Shown here: in pieces, positions 24,250 through 32,442 of the stretch | Layout of the letters: the number at the start of each line of letters is the position of its first letter | Numbering within the stretch: the first letter of the stretch is position 1 | Assembly: GCA_017942035.1 (NCBI GenBank) | Contig: JAGAVG010000010.1 | Location: forward strand, 1-53,827 | Direction of reading: 5' to 3' | Length of the DNA stretch: 53,827 bases | Source of the DNA: a bacterium | GTDB taxonomy: Bacteria; Cyanobacteriota; Vampirovibrionia; Gastranaerophilales; Gastranaerophilaceae | The notes under the pieces: generated by a model | Databases searched by the model: none | What the model was told of the DNA's origin: nothing | Seen by the model: only the letters and a program-made list of their open reading frames with translations | Made by a program: the position numbers and the translations under genes

Positions 24250-24984
24250 ATGATAAATAGAGACAAACGAGAAGCAACATGTCATGTTGAACTAGTAAGT
24301 AGTAGGGTAGACTTTAGTCTACCAGAAAAGCTGGATTGCCACGCTTCGCTCGCAATGACGAAAACCGCGTTTACATTAGCGGAGGTTTTGATTACTCTCG
24401 GGATAATCGGTATTGTTGCGGTGATGACATTGCCGGCGTTGATTACTAAGCATCAGAAAAAAGTCGTTGCCACGAGGGTTAAGCAGTTTGCGTCTGTTTG
24501 GCAACAGGCTTACAGGCAGGTTGAATATGAACAAGGAACAGACTTGTTTTGGGGTACTTTAGTTGCAAAAGATCCGGAATCTACATTCGATTTTTACAAT
24601 GAAACTTATGGTAAATATGTTAGAACTATGAAAGTTGAAAAATCGCAGTATGGAATTACAGGTGCACTTCAAAACGGTTCGGGCTTTTATTTTTACAGAA
24701 CAGCAGGGCAACCTGATTTAAGCGGTTGTATATATCTAATTTTTTGTCCGTATTACAAAGATTGCAAGCAATTAGCTGATAACGGACAGTTTGGAGATTC
24801 AGAGACTATTTCTGATGGCAAAAAGACTTTCGGTTTTTGGGCAAATGGTGCTCCACCTACTTATTCTTGGAACGGAACAAGAGAATGGCTGATGCAAAGA
24901 TGCTCTACTTGGCAAAAAGGTTTTTGCACAACACTTATCCGATATGACGGCTGGGAAATCAAGGATGATTATCCCGCTTGGTAA
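24250..24984 (+). CDS. prepilin-type protein with repeat-derived N-terminal leader
   Basis: A pilin-like secreted protein of 244 residues. The prepilin signal is AFTLAEVLITLGIIGIVAVM (Glu at +5, Ala at -1), followed by a helix (KVVATRVKQFASVWQQAY) and a C-terminal globular domain with six or more cysteines (SGCIYLIFCPYYKDC, QRCSTWQKGFC). The roughly 37-residue leader is a mosaic of three dispersed repeats: CHVELVS (ELVSAS type), SRVDFSLP (palindrome 24302-24323) and LDCHASLAMTK (REP-like 24331-24360). ATG 24250 has GGAGG 8 nt upstream; an upstream ATG at 24208 lies at the edge of the leader repeat and lacks one. Internal ATG 24358 could restart just before the signal. Helix and leader block are paralogous to the gene at 6694-7647; the C-terminal domains differ. 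Confidence 0.87.
   Translation: MINRDKREATCHVELVSSRVDFSLPEKLDCHASLAMTKTAFTLAEVLITLGIIGIVAVMTLPALITKHQKKVVATRVKQFASVWQQAYRQVEYEQGTDLFWGTLVAKDPESTFDFYNETYGKYVRTMKVEKSQYGITGALQNGSGFYFYRTAGQPDLSGCIYLIFCPYYKDCKQLADNGQFGDSETISDGKKTFGFWANGAPPTYSWNGTREWLMQRCSTWQKGFCTTLIRYDGWEIKDDYPAW
24302..24360. repeat. GTAGAC palindrome and REP-like unit inside the prepilin coding frame
   Basis: The 22-bp palindrome GTAGGGTAGACTTTAGTC-TACC (24302-24323) is followed by a REP-like unit (24331-24360, CTGGATTGCCACGC ... CGCAATGACG). Both occur elsewhere between genes; here they are translated. Confidence 0.85.
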
Positions 24985-24993
24985 ATCAGGTTA

Positions 24994-25125
24994 GTCATTG
25001 CGAGCGAAGCGCGGTAATCCATTTGTTTTTTCTTGACGAGATTGCCGCGCTCATTTCATTCACTCGCAATGACATAACTTCTTATCGTCCTATCGCCTTA
25101 TCGTCTTAATATCTATCGTCTTTTA
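24994..25125. repeat. two REP-like units and a TTAAGACG-type tract after the prepilin gene
   Basis: REP-like units at 24994-25020 and, inverted, about 25038-25073 form an imperfect pair, followed by CTTATCGTCCTATCGCC-type repeats (25078-25125). No gene is seen between 24985 and 25171. Confidence 0.7.
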
Positions 25126-25130
25126 AATAA

Positions 25131-25163
25131 ATACAGCCCTTTTATAACAAAAAGAGCTGTATT
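25131..25163. terminator. terminator of the Asn-rich protein gene
   Basis: Stem ATACAGC-C-CTTTT paired with AAAAG-A-GCTGTAT with a short loop. On the minus strand it is followed by TTATTTA, just after the stop at 25172. Confidence 0.75.
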
Positions 25164-25171
25164 TTCTTATG

Positions 25172-25822
25172 CTATCTGGTAAAAAATTTTGATGCCGCAG
25201 AAAGGAGGGTGGAGGCCAACTGAGAATATTGCCCCATGCCGGAGTTTGAGCCTGAGGCTGTTGCACTATAGTTTGTCCCATTATTACTGTTTACGTTTGC
25301 GGCATTGAGATAGCTAAGAATGTTATTGTTAATCTGGTTTTGCAAACCGTTCATATAATCAAGATATTGATATCTGTTAGCAAGTTCATTGTTTACAAGT
25401 TCATCCTTTTTTGCAAGAACATCTTGAGCAAGTGAATTTATTGCATTTGAACGGCTGTTTTCAATTGAATTTAATTTATTTAAAAAAGAAGAATTGTCAA
25501 AGTTTCCAAATCTTGATGCGATATCTGATTTTGTTTCGTTAAGAATAGGCGTGTAAGTTTCGTTGATTATTTCTTTTCCTTTATTTGTGTATGCATCAAG
25601 TTGATTTTTTAAATCATTTTTTGTTTCTTTAGAGAATACATTTATGTTTTTCAAATTGTTAGAAAGTTCGTTTTGCGCATAGTTATATATGTTTCTTTCG
25701 GCATCCGACATGTTATAATTTGAATAGATTGTGTTCCCGGACTTGTGCACGGACGCTTTGTTTTGGCCGTTTATGGAAACATTTCCGCCATAAAAAGCCG
25801 GAGCAGATGATTTCTTACCCAT
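25172..25822 (-). CDS. Asn/Ser-rich protein of unknown function with long helical centre
   Basis: No family is recognised. The 216 residues begin MGKKSSAPAFYGGNVSINGQ, a short glycine/asparagine-rich segment. A long, mostly alpha-helical, low-hydrophobic region follows (about 40-165), with regularly spaced Asn and Leu (NYAQNELSNNLKNIN, LDAYTNKGKEIINET), then an Asn/Ser/Gly linker (NVNSNNGTNYSATASGSNSG) and a short C-terminal helix (YSQLASTLLSAASKFF). No signal peptide or membrane segment is seen. The composition resembles filamentous or phage-structural proteins, but there are no phage genes nearby. ATG 25820-25822 is preceded by GAAAGGA. Confidence 0.72.
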   Translation of the reverse strand: MGKKSSAPAFYGGNVSINGQNKASVHKSGNTIYSNYNMSDAERNIYNYAQNELSNNLKNINVFSKETKNDLKNQLDAYTNKGKEIINETYTPILNETKSDIASRFGNFDNSSFLNKLNSIENSRSNAINSLAQDVLAKKDELVNNELANRYQYLDYMNGLQNQINNNILSYLNAANVNSNNGTNYSATASGSNSGMGQYSQLASTLLSAASKFFTR

Positions 25823-25926
25823 AAAAATCCTTTCTGAAGGGAATGGGCTAATGTTTGTAAAAGGGTTAATAATATTATACCATATTTTTGGTATTTTGTC
25901 CAGTAATGTGTGTTTTGCTTTTTTTG

Positions 25927-25935
25927 TGTTAAAAT
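25927..25935 (+). promoter_or_regulatory. extended -10 box 6 nt before the TPR protein start
   Basis: TGT-TAAAAT followed by AAATGT and ATG 25942. No ribosome binding site and no good -35 box. Confidence 0.5.
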
Positions 25936-25941
25936 AAATGT

Positions 25942-27705
25942 ATGGAAGCTATGTTTGAACAGATAAATAATTTAATTGGTGATAAAAAATTTGAGGAAGC
26001 TCTGGAATTGCTTAAAGGAATGTCCGAGAGTTGCGAAAATAATGTGGAAGTTTTTAAATTACAAGGGCTTTGTAATGTAAATCTTAACCGTTACGATATG
26101 GCGCGCAGTGATTTTGAAACTGTCGTGAAATATATGCCGGAAGATGCATCAAGCTGGTTTTATCTTGCCGGCTGCTATGATAATCTTGAGGATTATATCA
26201 GCGCGGAGGCGGCTTATAAAAAAGTTATTGAGCTAAGAGATGAATATATAGATGCGTATAAAAACCTTTGTATTGTATATGTAAAAGCCGGTGAGGCCGA
26301 AAAAGCCGTAGAACTTGGGAAAAAAGTTCTGGAGTTAGTAAAAGACGATTATTCCGTATATTACATAATCGGAACGGCTTGTATGTCTCTCAAAAATTTT
26401 GACGAAAGCTTGAAATATCTGGAAAAAGCGCTTGAGCTTAATCCTGATCATGCTCAGTTGTATAACAATCTCGGTACATCTTATATATCAATAAATAACC
26501 TTGATAAAGCTTACGAAAATTTCGTCAAAGCTTCGGAGCTTGAGCCGGATAATTCTATAACTTATTTTAATATCGCGTCAATTTTGCAAATCCAAAACAA
26601 ACATAAAGAGGCATGCGAATATTTCAAAAAAGCTTACGAAATTGAAAACCAAGATAATTATCTTGTGCCTTGGGCACTTTCGCAGGTGAAATCAGGTGAT
26701 TTTTACGGTGCAATAGAAAATTATAAACTTCTGGTTGTCCATCATCCGGAAAAACCGAATTACCAATATAACCTTGCAACATGTTATGAAATGGTTGGGG
26801 AGTATGCACAGGCGATAAAACTTTTGGCCCAGCTTGTTATTTTAAATCCGAAATCAACAAATATGCTCCAAAAACTTGCGTCATTGTATATTAAAACTAA
26901 TAAAATATTTAACGCGAAGGAAATATACGAAAAAATTATAATGCAAGGAAATGTTTCGCACGAAATATATTATACGTTTGCTCATTTGTGTGCAAAAACA
27001 GGAGACATGGATAAAGCTGAAAAAATATTAAAGAAAGTCTTGGATTTAAACCCGGATTTCTTTCCTGCCCATAAAGACCTGGGCATAGTTTATATGAGGA
27101 AACGCTTGTTCAATTACGCGGAAGACGAGTTCCAAAAAGCCTTAAAAACAGGAAGTGACGATTTTAACGTGCTGTTTGAATATGCGAATTATCTTCATTC
27201 AACCACAAACTTTAAAGAGGCTGATAAATATTACCGTAAAGCCTTAAAAATCAAACCGGATGATATGGATGCACTCGGATTTTCGGCACTTAATAAAATC
27301 CATTTGAAACAGTTTAAAAAAGCTTATGAGCAAATAGAAGGCGCATTAAAAATTGAGCCGGAAAACGCATTTGTGCTGTTCATTGCCGGAAAAATTAAGT
27401 TTTATATGAAAGATTACGAAGAAAGCAAAAGATATCTTGTAAAATCTTATGAATTGCAGCGCACACCGGATTGTGAAAACCTTCTTGGTATGTGCTATTT
27501 TGAACTGGAAAATTATAAACAGGCAAATCAGATATTTATACACATGATGGCTCAAAACCCTTATAATATAAATCTTATGCTGAATAGCGCTAAATGTTTT
27601 GAAAAATTAGGGGATGTTGACATGGCGCTGGAACAGCTTGAAAAATTAACCGCCGAATTCCCGGAATGCGAAGAAGCCCAGGAAATGATCCGAAGATTAT
27701 CGTAA
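25942..27705 (+). CDS. tetratricopeptide-repeat protein
   Basis: The 587 residues are built almost wholly of tetratricopeptide repeats of about 34 residues, roughly 15-16 of them. Clear units include DHAQLYNNLGTSYISINNLD, NSITYFNIASILQIQNKHKE, KPNYQYNLATCYEMVGEY and DFFPAHKDLGIVYMRKRLF. Such arrays are scaffolds for protein-protein contacts; there is no catalytic domain or signal peptide, so it is cytoplasmic. The partner is unknown. In pilus-bearing bacteria TPR proteins often help assemble secretin or pilus complexes, but the neighbours do not prove this. The start is ATG 25942, 6 nt after an extended -10 box and without a ribosome binding site. It is followed by a repeat island. Confidence 0.9.
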   Translation: MEAMFEQINNLIGDKKFEEALELLKGMSESCENNVEVFKLQGLCNVNLNRYDMARSDFETVVKYMPEDASSWFYLAGCYDNLEDYISAEAAYKKVIELRDEYIDAYKNLCIVYVKAGEAEKAVELGKKVLELVKDDYSVYYIIGTACMSLKNFDESLKYLEKALELNPDHAQLYNNLGTSYISINNLDKAYENFVKASELEPDNSITYFNIASILQIQNKHKEACEYFKKAYEIENQDNYLVPWALSQVKSGDFYGAIENYKLLVVHHPEKPNYQYNLATCYEMVGEYAQAIKLLAQLVILNPKSTNMLQKLASLYIKTNKIFNAKEIYEKIIMQGNVSHEIYYTFAHLCAKTGDMDKAEKILKKVLDLNPDFFPAHKDLGIVYMRKRLFNYAEDEFQKALKTGSDDFNVLFEYANYLHSTTNFKEADKYYRKALKIKPDDMDALGFSALNKIHLKQFKKAYEQIEGALKIEPENAFVLFIAGKIKFYMKDYEESKRYLVKSYELQRTPDCENLLGMCYFELENYKQANQIFIHMMAQNPYNINLMLNSAKCFEKLGDVDMALEQLEKLTAEFPECEEAQEMIRRLS

Positions 27706-27711
27706 TTTTGT

Positions 27712-28033
27712 CATGTCATCCTGAATTTATTTCAGGATTTTTGTAATAAAAGACGATAAGACGCTAAGTCTTTAAGACGTTAAGTTCTTTACCGTAAAGA
27801 ACTTCGTATCTTATCGTCCTAAGATACTAAGGCACTAAGGAAGCATGTCATCCTGAACTTGTTTCAGGATCTCGTGTGGAAGAGCAGAAGGCAAGAGGTT
27901 AAGATGGCAAGCTAATTAACCCCTCACTCCAACCCTCTCCCACAAGAGGCGAGGGGGGTTCTTCTAGTAGGATAGACTTTAGTCTACCGGAAAAACTGGA
28001 TTGCCGCGCTCACTACGTTCGCTCGCAATGACG
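27712..28033. repeat. composite repeat island downstream of the TPR gene
   Basis: This gap contains, in order: an ELVSAS-type unit (27712-27742), a TTAAGACG tract with the hairpin TTCTTTACCGTAAAGAA (27750-27840), a second ELVSAS-type unit (27843-27873), the GCCCCTTGTGGG-type unit in reverse (27918-27957), the 22-bp GTAGAC palindrome (27967-27988) and a REP-like unit (27996-28033). All five repeat families of the window are present here. No coding signal is seen between 27706 and the tandem repeat at 28096. Confidence 0.8.
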
Positions 28034-28095
28034 CTTACTTGTTAAGAAATGTAAAAATAAATTTACAAAGTCGGAAAGCCTTGATAGACTTGCTC

Positions 28096-28120
28096 TATGC
28101 TATGCTATGCTATGCTGTGC
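28096..28120. repeat. TATGC pentanucleotide tandem repeat upstream of a large unknown gene
   Basis: Four exact TATGC units (28096-28115) and a variant TGTGC (28116-28120), starting 97 nt before the chosen start at 28193. Copy-number change by slippage would alter the leader length. If the ATGs inside the repeat are used, it would also change which of them is in frame. Confidence 0.85.
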
Positions 28121-28192
28121 GGTGAATTGCGTCCTAAAGAAATTGTCCAAGAAATCCGACAAAAGAAACAGAAAGGAAAAATCGGAACACTT

Positions 28193-29947
28193 ATGGGCAT
28201 GTCAGCATCACAAGCAAGATTATTGAGTATAACAGCTCGTTTGACCAACAACGAGTTGAGCTCTCAATTGTTGACAAACAGTAAAGTCCGCCTTGCGTCC
28301 AAATCCGAGGAGGCAAGTGATGAGTACATGAATGCCTTGAGTGCTACAAAATTGACCTATCAATATTATAACGACAACGGTGACGCAATGAATTACAATT
28401 TGACGCCGGCATTAATATATAATTATGAACCGTTGAAGAGCCAGTATTCAATTGTGGATAACAACGGCGTCAACCTTGTTTCTGCTCAAGATGCGAAGAA
28501 TTTTGAAGAGACAAATACTTTACATGATTTTCTAAAAAGATATGTAAATGTTGAAAAGATAGAAGACCCAGACACTGTTAAGGCTCACAATGACTGGGAT
28601 GCAGAGTGTAAACGCTTAAAAGAGGACTATAGAATTGCGCTTGAGGACTGGGAAAAGAATCCTTATGATACCAAGGAAGATGATTCGGTCTATCAAACAC
28701 TTGTTAATATAGTAGGTTCAAGTGAAGATCCTTCTTCATGTGTATATTGTTATCAGAGAGCATTAAAAGGAACTTCCGGCTGTTATTTACACTTTTTGAA
28801 TCATATACTTGATTTTGATGGTACATGGCCTAGGCAATGGGGAAAATATACTGCAAGTAATGGTGTAGAATTTACTCCTGGAGATGCTGACTATGGTGGA
28901 ATGGGAGCTGTTCCGGAATTAACTGCGGTTTCAGATGCAATTAATGAAACTGATAAAAACGGAAATTACGCAAGATTATGTGACGGAGATGATAAATATG
29001 TTCCGGAATATAAAAGCAATGGAGAAAGAGATACAGATAAATATAATTTAATTCAGGCAAAAATAGATGCCGGTGAAGTTCCGGATGAAATAGATATTTT
29101 AATGAGTGATTATATTTATGATGCGGATACAAATTCTGTAACCGGAATAAAATCTTTGAAGCAAAAAACTATAGATATGTATTACTTAATACAAAAACTC
29201 AAAGAACTTGAAAAGATTAACAATAAGCCTGGTGAAATACTTGGAGATAGTGATAGAAAAGCTTTCCAGAAAATTAAGACTTCTATGGTAGATTTGCTAA
29301 TTAACTTTACGGAAGGTGATTTGCGTAATATATCTACTGTTGAACTTCCTAAACCGGAGTTAAAACTGCCAAAAGAGCCAAAAATAACAACAATTACCCA
29401 AATAGACGACAAGGACAAAGCCCAGTGGTACACGAATTTGTGGTACATGATGAATGGTTCGGAGAGCGCAAATGTTGTTACTGACGACAAAGACGAAACA
29501 ACTAACGGAAAGTTTGTAGTAAACGGTGCGGAGAAAAAGAACCCAAAAACCGCTAATTACAAGGTTATAGACGATATTACCGCAAAAGATGCAAGCTGGC
29601 TTCAATATGCGTTAGAAAATGGTATTGTTTCACTGCGTCAGGCAAAATATTTTAACCCGTCGGAAGATTCCGGAAAAGTTCCTGAGTTAGAATCAACGGG
29701 TTATATGTGGAAATCTGTCGGCTTCAAAAATGCGATTGATATAAAAACAGTTGAAGATACCGAAAAAATTACGCGTGCACAGGCAAAGTACGAAAAAACA
29801 ACACGCGAAATTGAGGCCAAAGATAACGAATATGATATTCAGTTGAAAAATTTGGACACAATTCATAATGCTCTGCAAACAGAATACGAATCCGTAAAAA
29901 ACGTAATATCCAAAAATGTTGAAAGAAGCTTTAAAGCGTTTAGTTAG
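28193..29947 (+). CDS. large protein of unknown function with conserved MSASQARLLSITARL N-terminus
   Basis: No family with known function is recognised. The 584-residue product starts MGMSASQARLLSITARL and continues with a heptad-like helical region (LTNNELSSQLLTNSKVRLAS) reminiscent of the N-termini of flagellin- and hook-type secreted proteins, but no flagellar genes are present. The central region is acidic with a small cysteine cluster (SCVYCYQRALKGTSGC), and the last 60 residues form a coiled coil (AQAKYEKTTREIEAKDNEYD). No signal peptide or membrane segment. ATG 28193 has CGGAA 6 nt upstream; the frame is open to 28097 within the tandem repeat, but that start has no binding site. Probably an abundant structural or exported protein; this is inference. 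Confidence 0.75.
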   Translation: MGMSASQARLLSITARLTNNELSSQLLTNSKVRLASKSEEASDEYMNALSATKLTYQYYNDNGDAMNYNLTPALIYNYEPLKSQYSIVDNNGVNLVSAQDAKNFEETNTLHDFLKRYVNVEKIEDPDTVKAHNDWDAECKRLKEDYRIALEDWEKNPYDTKEDDSVYQTLVNIVGSSEDPSSCVYCYQRALKGTSGCYLHFLNHILDFDGTWPRQWGKYTASNGVEFTPGDADYGGMGAVPELTAVSDAINETDKNGNYARLCDGDDKYVPEYKSNGERDTDKYNLIQAKIDAGEVPDEIDILMSDYIYDADTNSVTGIKSLKQKTIDMYYLIQKLKELEKINNKPGEILGDSDRKAFQKIKTSMVDLLINFTEGDLRNISTVELPKPELKLPKEPKITTITQIDDKDKAQWYTNLWYMMNGSESANVVTDDKDETTNGKFVVNGAEKKNPKTANYKVIDDITAKDASWLQYALENGIVSLRQAKYFNPSEDSGKVPELESTGYMWKSVGFKNAIDIKTVEDTEKITRAQAKYEKTTREIEAKDNEYDIQLKNLDTIHNALQTEYESVKNVISKNVERSFKAFS

Positions 29948-30029
29948 TATTTAGTGTCTTATGTTCCATATCACTTTCTTTGCTGTTAAAACATGTTACA
30001 AATTATTAAAACTATTTTAAAAGCAAGTG

Positions 30030-30058
30030 TTGACACTGATTTTTGTTTGATTTACGAT
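30030..30058 (+). promoter_or_regulatory. main promoter of the S10 ribosomal operon
   Basis: Consensus TTGACA (30030-30035), 17-nt spacer, TACGAT (30053-30058). Transcription would start near 30065 and leave a leader of about 87 nt before rpsJ. It is the only perfect -35 hexamer noted in the window, as expected for a highly expressed operon. Confidence 0.8.
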
Positions 30059-30151
30059 TAGTACACTGGGATTATACGGGTGTATAGTCTCAAAGGCCGA
30101 AAATATAATAGTTTGGCTTAATGTGTACAGTAAAAAGAAAAAGGAATAGAA

Positions 30152-30463
30152 ATGGCAACTAAACAAAGAATCAGAGTTTGTTTGAAAGCGTATGATCACA
30201 AATTGATTGACGTATCATCAGACAAAATCGTAGAAACAGCAAAAAGAACAGACGCTAAAGTAGCTGGCCCGATTCCTTTACCTACAAAAAGACGTATTTA
30301 TTGTGTATTGCGTTCCCCACACGTAGACAAAAAATCTCGTGAACACTTTGAGTTAAGAACTCATAAGCGCATTATCGATATTTACGACGCAACTCAACAG
30401 ACAACTGAAGAGTTGACAAGATTGGATCTACCTGCCGGGGTAGATATTGAAGTTAAACTTTAG
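30152..30463 (+). CDS. rpsJ: 30S ribosomal protein S10
   Basis: S10 sits in the 30S head, and in other bacteria also joins NusB in antitermination. The 103 residues match the family ([52 protein letters not shown]). It is first gene of a 15-gene operon in the classical S10-spc order. AAAGGAA precedes the ATG. No tuf or fus gene lies upstream, so the str operon is not joined here. A 265-nt spacer follows before rplC. Confidence 0.98.
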   Translation: MATKQRIRVCLKAYDHKLIDVSSDKIVETAKRTDAKVAGPIPLPTKRRIYCVLRSPHVDKKSREHFELRTHKRIIDIYDATQQTTEELTRLDLPAGVDIEVKL

Positions 30464-30728
30464 TACAAAAAATGGCCTGCTGGGTTGCCAGTATAGAGGC
30501 CGGTACTAAAAAACTTTTTGAAAATCTAATAGCATTATGCATAATAATGTGAACTACAACGCTCAAAGATGAAAATCAAAGAGCGGGGCAATCCGAAAGG
30601 TTTGCCGGGGTGTAACTCCCCATAGGTAAAGTACAAAGCAAGCAAAGTAGCGCTCGCAAGAGAAGATGCAGACCCGAAACGGGGCGGAATTTGTCCGCAC
30701 CAAGTAGGGCGAGCAGGAAAGGTAGAAT
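30464..30728 (+). ncRNA. structured GC-rich spacer between rpsJ and rplC, possible cis-regulatory RNA
   Basis: This 265-nt interval is much longer and more GC-rich than the other operon spacers. It holds a chain of hairpins: GGCAA/TTGCC (30587-30591 with 30602-30606), GGGG-TGTAACT-CCCC (30607-30621), CCCG-AAA-CGGG (30673-30683) and GCGGA/TCCGC (30684-30698). It contains part of a REP-like unit (GCGGGGCAATCC). None is followed by a T-run, so they are not plain terminators. An autogenous leader or a repeat insertion are both possible. A minus-strand frame across it is not convincing as a gene. Confidence 0.45.
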
Positions 30729-31364
30729 ATGACACTAGGTGTAATAGGAAAAAAACTAGGAATGACTCAAGTCTTTGATGAACAAGGCTTAGCTATCCCT
30801 GTAACTGTTGTAAAAGTTGACGAAATGGTTGTTACTCAGGTAAAAACTGTTGAAACTGACGGTTATAACGCAATTCAGGTCGGCACAATTGCTGCTAAAG
30901 CTAAACACTTGACAAATGCAGAACTTGGTCACTTCAAGAAAAATGGTTTGAATAACTACAGACACTTACAAGAATTCAGAGTTGAAAACCCTCAAGATTA
31001 CAAAGTTGGGGACAAAATCGAACTTTCAGTTCTTGATAATGTTGAAAAAGTAGACGTAACCGGAAAATCAATCGGTAAAGGATTCCAAGGTACTGTAAAA
31101 AGATGGAATTTTGGCCGCGGACCAATGGGTCACGGTTCTAAAAACCACAGAGAACCTGGTTCAATCGGTGCAGGTACAACTCCTTCACGTGTTATCAAAG
31201 GTAAAAGAATGGCCGGTAACATGGGTAACGAAAGAGTTACAATCACAAAATTGAAATTGGTTAAAGTTGATTCAGCTAACAGCTTAGTCTTAATCAAAGG
31301 TTCAGTTCCGGGTCCTGAAGGAAAATTGGTTACAATTGTTCCTACAAGAACTAAATGGAACTAA
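30729..31364 (+). CDS. rplC: 50S ribosomal protein L3
   Basis: L3 is an early assembly protein that reaches towards the peptidyl-transferase centre of the 50S subunit. The 211 residues carry the family blocks GVIGKKLGMTQVFDEQG at the N-terminus and the extended loop WNFGRGPMGHGSKNHREPGS with GTTPSRVIKGKRMAG. AGGAAAGG lies 6 nt before ATG 30729. Preceded by the structured spacer and followed by a 120-nt spacer with its own hairpin (CTTACC at about 31428 with GGTAAG at about 31446). Confidence 0.98.
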   Translation: MTLGVIGKKLGMTQVFDEQGLAIPVTVVKVDEMVVTQVKTVETDGYNAIQVGTIAAKAKHLTNAELGHFKKNGLNNYRHLQEFRVENPQDYKVGDKIELSVLDNVEKVDVTGKSIGKGFQGTVKRWNFGRGPMGHGSKNHREPGSIGAGTTPSRVIKGKRMAGNMGNERVTITKLKLVKVDSANSLVLIKGSVPGPEGKLVTIVPTRTKWN

Positions 31365-31484
31365 TTTAAGCGGAAATCCGCAAACAAAATAAACAGAAAA
31401 GTTTTTAAAATCCTGACTTACCATATAAAACCGGATAAAGGAAAGGGGTAAGCAGTAAAAGCCAAAAAATAAAGGAAAATTAAA

Positions 31485-32111
31485 ATGTCAAAAGAATTAC
31501 TAAACCCAAATGGTGAAAAAGTCGGCGAAATCACTTTAGAAAAAAGTGTTTTCGGTGTTGAACCAAATATGCATGTAATGCATCAGGCATTAAGAAGACA
31601 ATTAAATAACGCAAGACAAGGTTCAGCTTGTGCAAAAACAAGAGCTGAAGTGTCTGGCGGCGGTAAAAAACCTTGGAAACAAAAAGGTACTGGCCGCGCT
31701 AGAGCAGGTTCCTTGAGATCCCCTCTATTCGCAGGCGGTGGTGTTGTTTTCGGGCCAAAACCGAGAAGCTATGCTTTCAATATGCCTCAAAAAGCAAGAC
31801 AATTAGCTTTGAGATCAGCTTTGTCTGCAAGAGAAAGCCAAATGATTGTAGTAAAAGATTTCTCTACAATTACGGAGCCTAAAACAAAATTGATGGCAGC
31901 ATCTCTTAAAGCTTTGAAAATATCAGGAAAAGTCTTGATTATTGCAGATACAAAAGCTGCTGAAAACAATTATTTGGAATTAGCAGCAAGAAATATTCCA
32001 TCAATAAAAATTATTTTACCTTCAAACTTGAATGTAAAAGATTTGTTGGAAGCAGATAACGTAGTGATTACTGAAGCAGCAGTTAGATTTATAACTGAAA
32101 AATTGAGCTAA
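31485..32111 (+). CDS. rplD: 50S ribosomal protein L4
   Basis: L4 lines the peptide exit tunnel and, in some bacteria, represses its own operon by binding the S10 leader. The 208 residues contain the tunnel loop region ARQGSACAKTRAEVSGGGKKPW followed by KGTGRARAGSLRSPLFAGGG, and the C-terminal NVKDLLEADNVVIT. Length and order are standard. It lies 25 nt before rplW. Whether L4 binds the unusual spacer upstream of rplC is an open question raised by the layout. Confidence 0.98.
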   Translation: MSKELLNPNGEKVGEITLEKSVFGVEPNMHVMHQALRRQLNNARQGSACAKTRAEVSGGGKKPWKQKGTGRARAGSLRSPLFAGGGVVFGPKPRSYAFNMPQKARQLALRSALSARESQMIVVKDFSTITEPKTKLMAASLKALKISGKVLIIADTKAAENNYLELAARNIPSIKIILPSNLNVKDLLEADNVVITEAAVRFITEKLS

Positions 32112-32136
32112 TCGAAAACAGAAAAGGAAATTTGAA

Positions 32137-32442
32137 ATGAGTGAAAGAACAAATAAAGAAAAGTTATTCGATTTGATTAAAAAGCCTATAATTACTGAAA
32201 AATCAGTAGGCGCTACAACTCTTGGCAAATATACATTTGAAGTATCAAAAGATGCTACAAAAACAGAAATTGCCAAAGCAATCGAACTAGCTTTCCCTGG
32301 AAGAAAAGTAACAAAAGTAAACACAGTATATATGCCATCTCACGAAAAGAGAATGGGATATAAATTCGGTAGAACAGATTCTTCTAAAAAAGCAATCGTA
32401 ACTATCGAAGGTGACCCGATTGAAGAATTAATCGGTGCTTAG
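32137..32442 (+). CDS. rplW: 50S ribosomal protein L23
   Basis: L23 sits beside the exit tunnel and docks trigger factor, SRP and the translocon. The 101 residues show the family start LIKKPIITEKSVGATTLGKY and the loop KVTKVNTVYMPSHEKRMGYK. AAAAGGAAA precedes ATG 32137. It is followed by a 146-nt spacer that carries a REP-like direct repeat. Confidence 0.97.
   Translation: MSERTNKEKLFDLIKKPIITEKSVGATTLGKYTFEVSKDATKTEIAKAIELAFPGRKVTKVNTVYMPSHEKRMGYKFGRTDSSKKAIVTIEGDPIEELIGA

Noticed and set aside
25172-25822. Phage structural protein, suggested by the Asn-rich helical composition
   Set aside because: No other phage gene, integrase or attachment site is nearby. Left as unknown.
28097-28192. 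Use of the ATG inside the TATGC repeat as the start of the large protein
   Set aside because: There is no ribosome binding site, and the first 32 residues are low complexity, while MGMSASQARLL at 28193 looks like a genuine N-terminus. Not fully excluded, since slippage could make it matter.
30535-30735. Minus-strand open frame in the rpsJ-rplC spacer
   Set aside because: It is antisense to a highly transcribed operon, its composition follows the GC-rich hairpins, and it resembles no protein.
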